The position numbers and the translations under genes are program-made. Positions 22,627 through 32,348 of a DNA stretch of 64,000 nt are shown here, piece by piece (position 1 is the stretch's first letter; the number at the start of each line of letters is the position of its first letter). This stretch comes from Longitalea luteola. GTDB taxonomy: Bacteria; Bacteroidota; Bacteroidia; Chitinophagales; Chitinophagaceae. Below the pieces are notes generated by a model. It made no database searches, was not told the DNA's origin, and worked only from the letters and a program-made list of their open reading frames with translations. The stretch is from contig NZ_JAFIQX010000002.1 of NCBI RefSeq assembly GCF_017356035.1, forward strand, positions 1 to 64,000. The letters run 5' to 3'.

Positions 22627-24687
22627 TTGTCATTAACGTCATCAACTGAATTCTTGAAAACCGGATTAACCTTTACCCTTTCATTGCTCTTCTACAACCT
22701 CCTATATGGTCAGTCTGTAGCGGACACGATTAAAAATATGGATACCGTAACAGTATCCAGACAAAAGCAGTTAATTAATGGAGTGAACACGCTTACATTA
22801 AGCGCAAAGCAGATAGAATTGGTACCAAAGGTAATGGGGATAGCAGATCCTTTAAAATCAATACGCTTCCTTCCTGGTTTTGGCAATGGGGGCGATGCCA
22901 ATTCGGGTGTGCAGTACAGAGGGCTTCCGTCAGGAAGCAATGGCTATTTTTACAATGGGGTCCTCGTTCATAACCCAAGCCATCTTTTCGGATTATTCCC
23001 TTTATTTAATAATAATGTTGTTGAACACCTGAAGATGTACACGGGCGTTGTTCCCGGAAAGTATTTTGGGAAATTATCCGGCTACATTGATATAAATAGT
23101 AACTGGCAGGTCAGAGATACTACCCTTATTAAAGCAGAAGCCTCCCTGGCTCATCTGGGCGTAGGCGCCAGAATTGAACGGGACTCTATTCAGATGATGG
23201 AAATATTCTGGAGGAATACCTTTATGAATAAAACACTATGGCCTGTATTAAGAAAAACGGGAAAGGATTTAGAAGGTATGAATTATGACCTGTTCGACTT
23301 TAACATGAACGCCAAAAGGGTTTTCAACAAGAATGAGATAAAAGCCTTCTTATACCTGGGTAGAGATAAGGCTATGTTTGATCTGTATGAGCAGAGGGCA
23401 AAAAATAGTATGGATTGGGGAAATCTGGTTATGGGCATAACGCATACTGTAGATCTCCGGCAAAACCTGCAATGGGAAAATAATATTGGATACTCAAGGT
23501 ACAATACCCGCGTTGCATTTGATCTGTATGGCGAGGAGTTCGCGCTATTCAATCATCAAAGAACCTTAAGCATAAATTCCACCCTCGCTTATCGAAAATC
23601 GCGCCGCTCGGTGGAAACAGGCTTCCTTTATATGATGGATGATTTAGGCACTACCCTTCAGAATGAGGGACAGCCTGTTCAATCTGGTGGCAATGTCCGG
23701 TATAAAAGTAATCAGCATTTATTTAAGTATTTTTTGAACGCCAGATCTCCATTGTCGGAAAAAATTCAACTGGAAGGCTCGTTGAATCTTTCTACAGTTT
23801 CATCTGTTGAACGCCCATTTTTTATAAATCCGGCACTTTCAGTATCCTATCTGATGGATGCAAGAAATTCTTTTTTCTGTAGTTTTTCGATGGCTTATCA
23901 GCCGATACACCAGGTTGGCCTTACAAATATTAACCTGCCTGTTGATTATGTAATTCATGCCAACCGGAATCTTTCTGTTTCAAAGATCCGGGAGGCCTCC
24001 GGCGGATACCGTCACGCAGGGGCCAGGATCGAATATAGCATAGATGTTTATTACAGATGGCTGTCTGACTTAAAAGAATTTAATGGGAACATCATCTCTT
24101 TAAATGAAAGCAATGATATTGCCAGTGGAATAGAAAATGGTGATGGGGTTACCTACGGAGCCGATTTTTTTGTAAGATTAATCACCACCCGCAATTACTT
24201 CACGGTAAACTACTCCTATTCAAGAAGCTTCAGGAAATTTGATGCAATCAATAACGGGCAATGGTATAAATATATTTACGACCGGCCGCATAATTTAAGT
24301 ATTGTGAATTCCTATAAATTGACTCCGAAAATATCTTTCTCAGTTAGTTTCATGTACAATAGCGGGAGCGCATATACACCCACAGTAGGGATGTATTATT
24401 TTGGCAATTCCGTATTGGCGGAGTATGGCGCCAAAAACAGTGCCCGGATGGATGCCTATCACAGGTTGGATGCAGGCGTGAACTGGCTGTTGAAAAAAAC
24501 CAGTAAATGCAGGCAAACCCTGGGCCTTTCAATTATCAATGTTTACGATCGCTCTAATCCAATTTATATATACCAAAGTTATGACCGGAATTATTTTCAA
24601 AATAACAATGCCTTTAAAATGATCCAAAAAGATGGCGCAAGTTTGCCCCTCATACCTGCTCTTACTTATTCATTAGAACTACTATGA
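22627..24687 (+). CDS. TonB-dependent receptor (DUF4249-linked)
   Basis: This is a ~686-aa outer-membrane receptor. A hydrophobic signal segment (LTFTLSLLFYNLLYGQ) is followed by a plug domain (MDTVTVSRQKQLINGVNTLT, VQYRGLPSGSNGYFYNGV) and a long beta-barrel ending in LTYSLELL. No CarboxypepD-like domain precedes the plug. The start is unclear: the frame opens with TTG 22627 and a second TTG at 22654 would give a cleaner signal peptide; there is no ATG before 22737. It overlaps the DUF4249 lipoprotein gene by four bases, a standard receptor/lipoprotein import pair. The substrate is unknown. Confidence 0.87.
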   Translation: MSLTSSTEFLKTGLTFTLSLLFYNLLYGQSVADTIKNMDTVTVSRQKQLINGVNTLTLSAKQIELVPKVMGIADPLKSIRFLPGFGNGGDANSGVQYRGLPSGSNGYFYNGVLVHNPSHLFGLFPLFNNNVVEHLKMYTGVVPGKYFGKLSGYIDINSNWQVRDTTLIKAEASLAHLGVGARIERDSIQMMEIFWRNTFMNKTLWPVLRKTGKDLEGMNYDLFDFNMNAKRVFNKNEIKAFLYLGRDKAMFDLYEQRAKNSMDWGNLVMGITHTVDLRQNLQWENNIGYSRYNTRVAFDLYGEEFALFNHQRTLSINSTLAYRKSRRSVETGFLYMMDDLGTTLQNEGQPVQSGGNVRYKSNQHLFKYFLNARSPLSEKIQLEGSLNLSTVSSVERPFFINPALSVSYLMDARNSFFCSFSMAYQPIHQVGLTNINLPVDYVIHANRNLSVSKIREASGGYRHAGARIEYSIDVYYRWLSDLKEFNGNIISLNESNDIASGIENGDGVTYGADFFVRLITTRNYFTVNYSYSRSFRKFDAINNGQWYKYIYDRPHNLSIVNSYKLTPKISFSVSFMYNSGSAYTPTVGMYYFGNSVLAEYGAKNSARMDAYHRLDAGVNWLLKKTSKCRQTLGLSIINVYDRSNPIYIYQSYDRNYFQNNNAFKMIQKDGASLPLIPALTYSLELL

Positions 24688-25511
24688 AAAAATTACTATT
24701 AACCATCATCATAGGTACGGTATTTCCTGCATGCATTAAGGAAGCTGCCCAAAAAGAATTTGACCCTAAGTTTGTAGTTGAAGGTGTTATCGAGAATGGA
24801 GCAGTTCCTGTGGTGAAAGTGATGCACAACATACCCACTAACTTTGTTATTGATGAGGAGCAACTCGAAGCTCTTATTGTGCGTTGGGCAACCGTAAAGG
24901 TCTCTGACGGAGGAGAAGAGGAAATTCTGACATTGACGCGCAACGATAAAGTTTTTCCTTATTTATTTTATGTTGGTAATTCCCTGAAAGGAAAGGCAGG
25001 TCAGAAGTACAAATTGGAAGTTAAATACAACAATGATGTTCTTCTTTCCGAAACAGAGATCCCACTTTATAAGCCTGCATTTAAAGGCGCTTATGAATGG
25101 CTTGATCCGGAAAAGGCTCAGCCTGCCGTAAATGTTGACAATGCAAATCAAGAAGCTAATTACCTCCTGTTTACGAAGCTGGATACTCAACATGACTTCT
25201 ATGCAACCACTCCCAGAGGAATCAAGGCTATTGATCAGGCGAACAAACAATTTACTGTATCAATGATGAGGACCCGATCGATACTGGATTCCATGAACTC
25301 TTCCAGGTATTATGCAAAAGGTGATACAATAGCAATAAAGGTATCCAACGTTTCCGCAACAAGTTACACTTTATGGTCTGCTGTTTCACAACAAGGTCTT
25401 CAGCTTTCTTTTCTGAACTACTCTTCTGATTTTACTGGTAATATTGAAGGAAATGGTGTCGGTATCTGGTATGGTGCCAATTCTTCGGTTGACAAGCTGA
25501 TTATAGAATAA
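24684..25511 (+). CDS. DUF4249-type surface lipoprotein
   Basis: This 275-aa protein has a lipoprotein signal (MKKLLLTIIIGTVFPAC, Cys17) and mostly beta-strand sequence typical of DUF4249 proteins, which are encoded directly after TonB receptors in Bacteroidota and probably act as their lids or ligand-capture partners. The ATGA overlap with the receptor stop shows coupling. Confidence 0.85.
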   Translation: MKKLLLTIIIGTVFPACIKEAAQKEFDPKFVVEGVIENGAVPVVKVMHNIPTNFVIDEEQLEALIVRWATVKVSDGGEEEILTLTRNDKVFPYLFYVGNSLKGKAGQKYKLEVKYNNDVLLSETEIPLYKPAFKGAYEWLDPEKAQPAVNVDNANQEANYLLFTKLDTQHDFYATTPRGIKAIDQANKQFTVSMMRTRSILDSMNSSRYYAKGDTIAIKVSNVSATSYTLWSAVSQQGLQLSFLNYSSDFTGNIEGNGVGIWYGANSSVDKLIIE

Positions 25512-25513
25512 AA

Positions 25514-25540
25514 ATGCCATCACGCGAAGCGTGATGGCAT
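25514..25540 (-). terminator. terminator of the leftward lipoprotein gene
   Basis: ATGCCATCACGC/GCGTGATGGCAT with a 3-nt loop is followed by TTTTT when read on the minus strand. It lies three bases past the convergent DUF4249 stop and may also end that transcript. Confidence 0.8.
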
Positions 25541-25574
25541 GTCGTTATCATTTTCAAAAGCATCTGGCGTTTTT

Positions 25575-27026
25575 CTAAAATTTTTCCAGCAAAGCTTCGA
25601 CATCGTCGATCAGATTATCAAAACCTGTTTCTCCAAATACTTCAAAGCTGATTTTTGACTCATCTCCGAACACAAGCAAAGGTTCCACACTATAATAGTG
25701 TACAGTAGTATTGCCGTATTGGTGTACATCATCTTTTAGCTGAAAGGTAACTGCTGCTATTTTCTTCTTTGTTTTTGTGTTTACGACTACTGCAGCACCA
25801 TGCTTGTTTAAAAGGTTTGCCAACAAGGTATAATACTCTTTATCATACACTTCACGATCTTTCTCATACTTTTGATAGGCGGCGTCATAGAGGTTGTATG
25901 CAGCTTCCCTTTTTGCATTATACTCGTTCACCGCTTTCTGGTATTCTTCATAGCTGCTGTAGTCATTATAATTAGGATATTCTATGCCTCCGAAATAAGT
26001 CTCCCAATCTGGAGAAGCAGGCTCTTTGTCGCGAACTGTTTTCAGTTCATTATGCATCGTTTTATAATCAAGTTGTCCGCCCAGCGTTACGTTGCCTACT
26101 GTAAATGTTGTGTTGGCAGAAACGAACAGATCTAACGTTTCGTCATCCTTCGAATTCACCAGATTGTCATACGACAGCGAACTGAAGTTAGAGTTGGTTT
26201 CAAAAGTCATTAAAGTTTCAGCCCCTTTGCCGAAGCTAAATTTAAAACTGGCCAGCTTATTGTCATTCTTCGTTTCCAACTTCGCTGTATATGATCCGAG
26301 TGAAAGGTTTACATTAATCAATTGAGGGAGCTTATCCTCATGGTAAGAATAGTTTGAGGACAGGTTCATCACTTCCGAACTGTTAATCGTCATTCTGGCC
26401 ATTAGCTCGGAGGGCAATTCATAGGTCTCTTCTGTATTTATTTCAACGACATCGTAGTTGCCCGTTTGAGAATTGTATACATAGTCGTAGCTCGTACTAG
26501 TCTCTACGTAGGATTTTCCAGAATTCTTATAAGTAATAGTCAGGACAGTATTGTTCGTATTTCCATTCTCTGTAGCAGGAAAATGAAATTCAATTTTATC
26601 GTTGGCAGCAGTCCGATCCCACTTTTTTGTAGATAGATTATATTTGTAAATTCCAAATGCCTTGCTTAGAATATATGATTTCCTTTCTGTAGTTAGTGTG
26701 GATAGCACATTGTTTAGGGCTTCTATTTCCTGCGATCTGGCTGTTATTTTTCTGAAGGCACTTACCGTTATGTCTATTTCAGGAGCTTCCAACCTATTGA
26801 AGTTTTTTAATGCTTCTATAGCAGTATTGGAACTCAAATCATCAATTTTTTTGACAAAATCCCGCCCTTCAGTCTCCATAAAGGCTTTATTGGCGGTTAC
26901 ACCTTCTTTATCATAAGGCAATTCATAAATGGATGGATTGCTTTCCGGATCAGAGTCGTTGGATTTCTTACATGCACTGAATACGATCGGTGCTGCGATC
27001 AATAGCAATACGGTTGTTTTTTTCAT
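25575..27026 (-). CDS. lipoprotein of unknown function
   Basis: This 483-aa protein has a lipobox (PIVFSACKKSNDSD, Cys19) and an acidic spacer. An alpha-helical N-terminal part is followed by a beta-rich middle (many Ser/Thr/Asn strands) and a Tyr/Glu-rich helical insertion (about 345-400). I do not recognise a family. It is presumably anchored in the outer membrane, single-gene, and separated by a terminator from the DUF4249 gene. Confidence 0.72.
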   Translation of the reverse strand: MKKTTVLLLIAAPIVFSACKKSNDSDPESNPSIYELPYDKEGVTANKAFMETEGRDFVKKIDDLSSNTAIEALKNFNRLEAPEIDITVSAFRKITARSQEIEALNNVLSTLTTERKSYILSKAFGIYKYNLSTKKWDRTAANDKIEFHFPATENGNTNNTVLTITYKNSGKSYVETSTSYDYVYNSQTGNYDVVEINTEETYELPSELMARMTINSSEVMNLSSNYSYHEDKLPQLINVNLSLGSYTAKLETKNDNKLASFKFSFGKGAETLMTFETNSNFSSLSYDNLVNSKDDETLDLFVSANTTFTVGNVTLGGQLDYKTMHNELKTVRDKEPASPDWETYFGGIEYPNYNDYSSYEEYQKAVNEYNAKREAAYNLYDAAYQKYEKDREVYDKEYYTLLANLLNKHGAAVVVNTKTKKKIAAVTFQLKDDVHQYGNTTVHYYSVEPLLVFGDESKISFEVFGETGFDNLIDDVEALLEKF

Positions 27027-27730
27027 AATAAAAGTAAAATTTACAAAAATGGTATCTAAAAAGGGGATAATAAGAATTAAGGTTGAAGGATTAAGTTAGT
27101 TGTACAACTCAAAATTATATTTATAATTCATTAATTTAAACTGTTATAGGCAGTTTTGTGTTCAATCTGGGGCTAAATACAACCCATCAACGTAATATTG
27201 TATAATTTATTCTTACCTATGATCTGAAAATTTATGAATACTTATCCTGTTCTATATTCACGATAATTATTTACGGAAATTTGAGTTTTTAAATTTCACC
27301 CTCCTTTCAAAACGATATAACATACAACCTCTCGCAAGTGTGGCCCGAAGAATGCGACTTTTTTATTAGCATTGAGCAGCCTTCATTTTCAAAGGCGGTT
27401 TTTGTTCTATAAAGCCAGGAGAGTGAATTATGTGCTAACCTCTTCAATTAGTCTTAGGTTTACTGGAAACAATTATTTAAAGGAGAAACCTGACTTAACC
27501 TTTCATCTGTAGAGATGGAAGAATTTATACTAACGTGTCATTCTGGTATTTCAGAAAATGCGATCAGATCTTCTGTGATTTGATTGGATAATCGTCCGAT
27601 TAGGGAAGCAAAAAAATAGTAAAAAGGTCGCCAATGGCGGCCTTTGTGACAACTTCTCTTTATCCAAAATACCCATTTGGACAACAGGGATCTAAAAGAG
27701 TAGCGCTTCAAGCACCTCTTTTTCTATTTT
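27027..27730. other. 704-bp intergenic region
   Basis: No gene is seen. On the minus strand a TAATTTTG -7 box (27117-27110) could serve the lipoprotein gene, immediately beside a perfect 12-bp palindrome AGTTGTACAACT (27098-27109) that may be an operator. A hairpin AAAGGTCGCC/GGCGGCCTTT (27623-27645), nearly identical to the one at 3647, may terminate plus-strand transcripts. The remainder is AT-rich without pattern. Confidence 0.5.
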
Positions 27731-28510
27731 TTACCCGCCTATCCCAATCTGTATTGCCACTTCAACAGGCGAAAAATTGACTGTTTCGCTTTCCTGCATC
27801 AGCGCTTTTTTAAGCAGTAATGGTGGTTGCGCCAGAAATCGCGGCTCTTTACCCCCGTGTGGTTGGGCAGCATGTATTAAAAATGGATGGCACAGGTATA
27901 CAGTACCAGCCTTGCCTGTAGCCGTTATTTCTTCCCTTGCTGGCAAGGAAGGAAATTGGGCAGCCATCTCCATAACAGACAGGCCCCGCTCGCTGTGCGG
28001 CTTAAGCAAACGGGCAATATCCAGGTGAGAACCCACCTTAATTCTTGTAGGCGCATCTTTTTCTCCAATATCGGAATAGAGAAACAACATTAACAATCCC
28101 CTGTTCTTCGAGCGCCAGTTTACACGCCACTCCAAAAAATTCGTTGGATCATCGCCAAAACCGGCGTCAACATGCCAACCGGTATCACCAGGATCTTCTG
28201 CCGATGGGAAACGAACCGGAAAAGTACCCATGCTTCTGCAGGGGATCCATTTGTCTTTTCCTACCAATTGATCGAAAGCTGCATACAATATTGGTGTATT
28301 GGCTGATTGTATAAACGGTGGCTGCGAATACATGCCTAACCGGATGACGGGTTTTGTCCAGGTAGAAGGATCGCCGGGATCAGCATCCATGTCTTTCCAC
28401 AAAACACTTCGAACTTCGGCGGCTAACTCAGCAGGAAATGCATTATCGACACGGACAAAACCTTCTTCAATAAACTTTTTTATTTGAATTGAATTCAATA
28501 CTTCTTCCAT
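27731..28510 (-). CDS. phytanoyl-CoA dioxygenase (PhyH) family protein
   Basis: From ATG 28510 this is ~259 aa. The Fe(II)/2-oxoglutarate site is visible: His-x-Asp in GWHVDAGFG, a distal His in CHPFLIHAAQPH and Arg in EPRFLAQPP. The family hydroxylates diverse small molecules; the substrate is not predictable here. An upstream in-frame start would add a hydrophobic stretch (VAIAIIHPYIYF) that is not typical of the family. It is transcribed alone. Confidence 0.85.
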   Translation of the reverse strand: MEEVLNSIQIKKFIEEGFVRVDNAFPAELAAEVRSVLWKDMDADPGDPSTWTKPVIRLGMYSQPPFIQSANTPILYAAFDQLVGKDKWIPCRSMGTFPVRFPSAEDPGDTGWHVDAGFGDDPTNFLEWRVNWRSKNRGLLMLFLYSDIGEKDAPTRIKVGSHLDIARLLKPHSERGLSVMEMAAQFPSLPAREEITATGKAGTVYLCHPFLIHAAQPHGGKEPRFLAQPPLLLKKALMQESETVNFSPVEVAIQIGIGG

Positions 28511-28789
28511 AAAATAAATATAAGGATGGATAATAGCAATAGCAACGCGTGTGACAGTTATCACCGGGAAATGTAAAGGAAGAAATATTAAAGTGTTGGA
28601 GACATCCTCATGACTGCTAAATTACACAAAAAAGCCGTAGTGTCAACGCTTTTCTCACCGGGTCCACGGTTGTGCCCGGTTGATTTTACTTTTAAGTGTT
28701 GTAAAAACAGTTGTTACTGTGAAATATACATTTTTTTTGCGTTATTTGCCGGAAATGTAAATTCAGTATCCCTATAAAAATTGATTGAA

Positions 28790-30211
28790 ATGCCTAAGAC
28801 GAAATGCCTTCTGCTGCTTGCCGGCTTGCAGTTGCTTATCTTTTCCGGAATCGCCCAAACCAACACAGTCATTAAAGGAACAGTTCTTCACCCTGTAAAT
28901 GATTTCATAATTGTTTCTGTAGACGGTTTGCTGGAAAACAAGACCTACTCTGCGCTCGTAAGCGATTCCGGCTACTTTAAACAGGAAATTACCGTAGGAA
29001 CAGGGAACTATGTCACTGTAACCTATGCAAATCAGACCCTGCGTTTTCCTCTGTTACCCGGAGACACGGTAGATCTGACACTTGACGAATTGTTGTTGAC
29101 CTATAACCTGACGGCCACTAATCCACAACGGAAAAAGGAGATAACAGCGATAATAGACAATTCCGCTCTCTTCGATGGCCGGCTCGAGGAAATTACTGCC
29201 GCTGCAGAAAAAAGATCAGACAGTTTACTAAATGTCATTTATAACGAGCAGCTGAAAGACTTCCTTCAACGTATTCAACAACCTTCTCCAGGTACTAAAG
29301 AAACAATTCTCGAAATATATTACAGGCATCTTACGTATTGGCTTTTGTTTAACCCGGTCTGCACTTTAAAGCCGAATGAAAAAATAATCGGGAAACAGCT
29401 GTTTGATAAATTCGCTTCCCAGTTCCCATCAGAGCAGGAATACCTTAACCTGAACGAACCGCTGTTTTATACATCAGACCATTACCGCAGTTTTCTGCTA
29501 AATTTTAAGAATAGAGCACCACACCTTCCAACAACTGTACAATCAGACAGCGTCCGTGTGGATAATCCCATCAATCATCAGGCAAAATACCAAACGATCA
29601 TTAATGATGTTCAAATTCCGGTGATCAGAGACTGGCTGGTGATGAACTACATTAAGGATACATATCGCAGCGGTTCTTATGAAGACGCCCTCCGGTTATC
29701 TGACGACTACAAATCGCTTTGCCATGATGCCGCCATTAAGGAAAGAATAAAAATAATGGACCTGGATTTTGCCAAACTCAAAAACGGCAGCCAGGCTCCC
29801 GATTTCACCCTGGAAGATATGAACGGCAACAAAGTTTCTCTTTCCGACTTTAAAGGCAAATGGGTCTATCTTGATTTCTGGTCGGTAAACTGCGGAGCCT
29901 GCATAGGCGATTTTACGAAGTATGGTCCGGTCATCAATGAAAAGTATAAAGACAAAAACATCGTCTTCCTGAACATTTGTTTTGAAGAAGACGCCAATAA
30001 ATGGCGAAAAAAGGTGAATGAACTGGAGATCGGGGGTGTTAATTTAATAGCCAAGGGGTGGATCAACCTCAAAATATGTAAAGACTACCAGGCGGATATC
30101 CTCCCCCGGACGTTCCTGATCGATAAAGCCGGAAACATCAATAATAATCAGCTTCTGCCCGTGACCCTGGCTCAATTTGATACGTCTGTTATAAACGAAT
30201 GGCTGCAATAA
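28790..30211 (+). CDS. TlpA-like thioredoxin-fold protein
   Basis: This ~473-aa periplasmic protein has a signal peptide (to GIAQ, about residue 23), an N-terminal beta-rich DUF4369-like domain and a helical middle. A C-terminal thioredoxin/TlpA domain starts near PDFTLEDMNGNKVSLSDFKGK, with redox motif CGAC in WSVNCGACIGD and cis-Pro region ILPRTFLID. It probably reduces disulfides in the envelope. ATG 28790 is preferred over TTG 28781. Confidence 0.87.
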   Translation: MPKTKCLLLLAGLQLLIFSGIAQTNTVIKGTVLHPVNDFIIVSVDGLLENKTYSALVSDSGYFKQEITVGTGNYVTVTYANQTLRFPLLPGDTVDLTLDELLLTYNLTATNPQRKKEITAIIDNSALFDGRLEEITAAAEKRSDSLLNVIYNEQLKDFLQRIQQPSPGTKETILEIYYRHLTYWLLFNPVCTLKPNEKIIGKQLFDKFASQFPSEQEYLNLNEPLFYTSDHYRSFLLNFKNRAPHLPTTVQSDSVRVDNPINHQAKYQTIINDVQIPVIRDWLVMNYIKDTYRSGSYEDALRLSDDYKSLCHDAAIKERIKIMDLDFAKLKNGSQAPDFTLEDMNGNKVSLSDFKGKWVYLDFWSVNCGACIGDFTKYGPVINEKYKDKNIVFLNICFEEDANKWRKKVNELEIGGVNLIAKGWINLKICKDYQADILPRTFLIDKAGNINNNQLLPVTLAQFDTSVINEWLQ

Positions 30212-30215
30212 CAGC

Positions 30216-30248
30216 AGGTTTGCCACACGTTGAAAATGTGGCAAACCT
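30216..30248 (+). terminator. hairpin after the TlpA gene
   Basis: AGGTTTGCCACA/TGTGGCAAACCT with a 9-nt loop starts five bases past the stop codon. The following T-run is weak. Confidence 0.65.
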
Positions 30249-30359
30249 CGTTTCACCATTTTACCCATTATTTGCAGGCAACTGTTTGATTATAAATGAC
30301 TAATACAAACTTGTTCAACACGGGTCCCAGCCGTAAAGCGCTTCGCCTTTCACTATGAC

Positions 30360-30427
30360 AGCCCTGCCAGCGATCTTATTTTCCGTTCCAGGCTTTAGGC
30401 TATCCCGTAACCGGATTTGGCAGGGCT
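30360..30427 (+). promoter_or_regulatory. structured leader candidate upstream of glf
   Basis: AGCCCTGCCA (30360-30369) pairs perfectly with TGGCAGGGCT (30418-30427) and encloses 48 nt with smaller internal pairings (TCCGTT with AACCGGA-like). No ORF spans it, and the glf start is 69 bases downstream. It could be an RNA regulatory leader or the end of an upstream transcript. Confidence 0.4.
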
Positions 30428-30495
30428 AACATTACACCTATTTAGAATAACCTTCCATTTCCTGTACATTTGCGCAGAAAGTTAAAGCCTAAAGC

Positions 30496-31641
30496 ATGGA
30501 AATATGCGACTACTCATTTGTCGTGGTAGGAAGTGGACTGCTGGGCGCGGTAATAGCCGAACGTATAGCTAACTGCCTGAATAAACCTGTGCTGGTAATT
30601 GAAAAAAGAAATCACATAGGCGGCAATTGCTATTCCGAAACTGATGCCGAGACCCAGATTGAATACCATAAATATGGTACGCATATCTTTCACACCTCCA
30701 ATGAGCGGGTATGGAAGTATGTTAACCAGTTCACTACTTTCAATGCTTACCGGCACCAGGTACTGGCTTGTTATAAGGACAAAATATACCAGCTTCCGAT
30801 CAACCTGGAAACGATAAACAGTTTCTTCAATGTTAATCTTAAGCCTTATCAAGTAGACAAGTTCATGGCTGAACGGACCAGCTTGCAAACGCATCAACCA
30901 GGCAACTTTGAAGAGAAAGCAATTTCGTTATTGGGTAAAGAGCTATACGAAGCCTTTATTAAAGGCTATACTTTAAAACAATGGCAAATAGATCCCTGTC
31001 AATTACCGGCATCTATTTTTAACCGGCTGCCTTTCAGAAAGAATTATGATGAAAACTATTTCTTCGATAACTGGCAAGGTATTCCGAAAGATGGCTACAC
31101 CGCGATGTTTGAACGCATGCTTTCAAACAAAAAAATCCATGTACTGCTTAACACAGATTTTTTTGACGTAAGAGATCAACTAAAGAAAGACGCCTGCCTG
31201 GTATACAGCGGACCTATTGACCGGTTCTTTAATTACAAGTACGGCAAGCTATCGTGGCGCACTTTGCGTTTTGAACAAGAGGTAATTGAGGTGGAAGATT
31301 ACCAGGGCAACTCGGTCATTAACTTCCCTGAAATTGAAATACCATATACGAGGATCCACGAGCCCAAACACCTGCATCCCGAAAGAGACTACACCAGGGA
31401 GAAAACGGTTATCTTTAAAGAATATTCGCTGAAAGATAATGGCTCTGATCCTTTTTATCCTATATCATCAGCTGATAATATAAAAATATTTGACCGCTAT
31501 AAAGAGGAAGCCAGCCAGTTGCCAAACGTTTTTATCAGCGGGCGGTTAGGCGACTATAAATACTATGACATGCATCAAACCATTGCCCGGGCATTGGAAA
31601 TATTTGAAATCGGTATACTGCCGAAAAACCCGCTTGCGTAA
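30496..31641 (+). CDS. glf: UDP-galactopyranose mutase
   Basis: This 381-aa flavoprotein has an FAD dinucleotide motif (VVVGSGLLGAVIAERIA), GGNCYSE, the substrate-binding HKYGTHIFHTSNERVW and C-terminal GRLGDYKYYDMHQTI, all characteristic of Glf. It converts UDP-galactopyranose to UDP-galactofuranose for surface glycans. Its stop overlaps the start of the glycosyltransferase by one base, beginning a three-gene glycan operon. Confidence 0.95.
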   Translation: MEICDYSFVVVGSGLLGAVIAERIANCLNKPVLVIEKRNHIGGNCYSETDAETQIEYHKYGTHIFHTSNERVWKYVNQFTTFNAYRHQVLACYKDKIYQLPINLETINSFFNVNLKPYQVDKFMAERTSLQTHQPGNFEEKAISLLGKELYEAFIKGYTLKQWQIDPCQLPASIFNRLPFRKNYDENYFFDNWQGIPKDGYTAMFERMLSNKKIHVLLNTDFFDVRDQLKKDACLVYSGPIDRFFNYKYGKLSWRTLRFEQEVIEVEDYQGNSVINFPEIEIPYTRIHEPKHLHPERDYTREKTVIFKEYSLKDNGSDPFYPISSADNIKIFDRYKEEASQLPNVFISGRLGDYKYYDMHQTIARALEIFEIGILPKNPLA

Positions 31642-32348
31642 TGTTGAGTAACTGTGAGTTAAGTGTCGTTATACCGGCATATAATGAGGCGCAAAACATT
31701 GTTGATCTCATAAAAGACTGGCATCAGGCTTTTGTAGTCAACGAGGTCGCTTACCGGTTTATCATTATTGACGATGGTTCCGTTGACAATACGGTCGATT
31801 TGCTGAAAGCCCTACAGGTTGAATTGCCCACAATTACCATATATCCCCAAAACAACAAGGGACATGGCCCGGCCATATTGAAAGGATATGAAATAGGCAT
31901 GCAATCGCCGTGGATCTTTCAAATAGACGCGGATCACCAGTTTGAGACCAACGCTTTTAAGGGGTTATGGCAACAACGCCATAACTATGATCTCCTGCTC
32001 GCGGAAAGAGAAGTAAAACATGCGACCTTATTCCGCAAAATTATTAGTAACGCCAGCGGACTTATTGTGCATCTATTGTTCGGAAACGGTGTAAAAGATG
32101 TAAACAGCCCTTACAGATTAATGCGGGCCGACAAATTGCAGCAGGCACTGCAGAGGATCCCTCCGAACAGTTTTGCTCCGAACGTATTAATTACCTCCTT
32201 TTTCATTTTTACAAAAAAGCGGATATTTACGAACGTTGTTCATTTCAGGAAGAATGTGAGCTTGAAAAAAAGCAGAATGAACACCTATTTTTTCAAAGGA
32301 TGCATTAACTCCATGTTACAGGTGATTAAATTCAGGTTTACATTATGA
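31641..32348 (+). CDS. family 2 glycosyltransferase (dolichol-phosphate-mannose-synthase-like)
   Basis: This 235-aa GT-A fold protein has LSVVIPAYNEAQNI at the N-terminus, IDDGSVDNT, and the metal-binding DAD in QIDADHQF. It resembles polyprenyl-phosphate glycosyltransferases that load sugars onto lipid carriers. With the GT-C membrane enzyme downstream (four-base overlap) it could supply a lipid-linked donor for that enzyme. Confidence 0.88.
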   Translation: MLSNCELSVVIPAYNEAQNIVDLIKDWHQAFVVNEVAYRFIIIDDGSVDNTVDLLKALQVELPTITIYPQNNKGHGPAILKGYEIGMQSPWIFQIDADHQFETNAFKGLWQQRHNYDLLLAEREVKHATLFRKIISNASGLIVHLLFGNGVKDVNSPYRLMRADKLQQALQRIPPNSFAPNVLITSFFIFTKKRIFTNVVHFRKNVSLKKSRMNTYFFKGCINSMLQVIKFRFTL

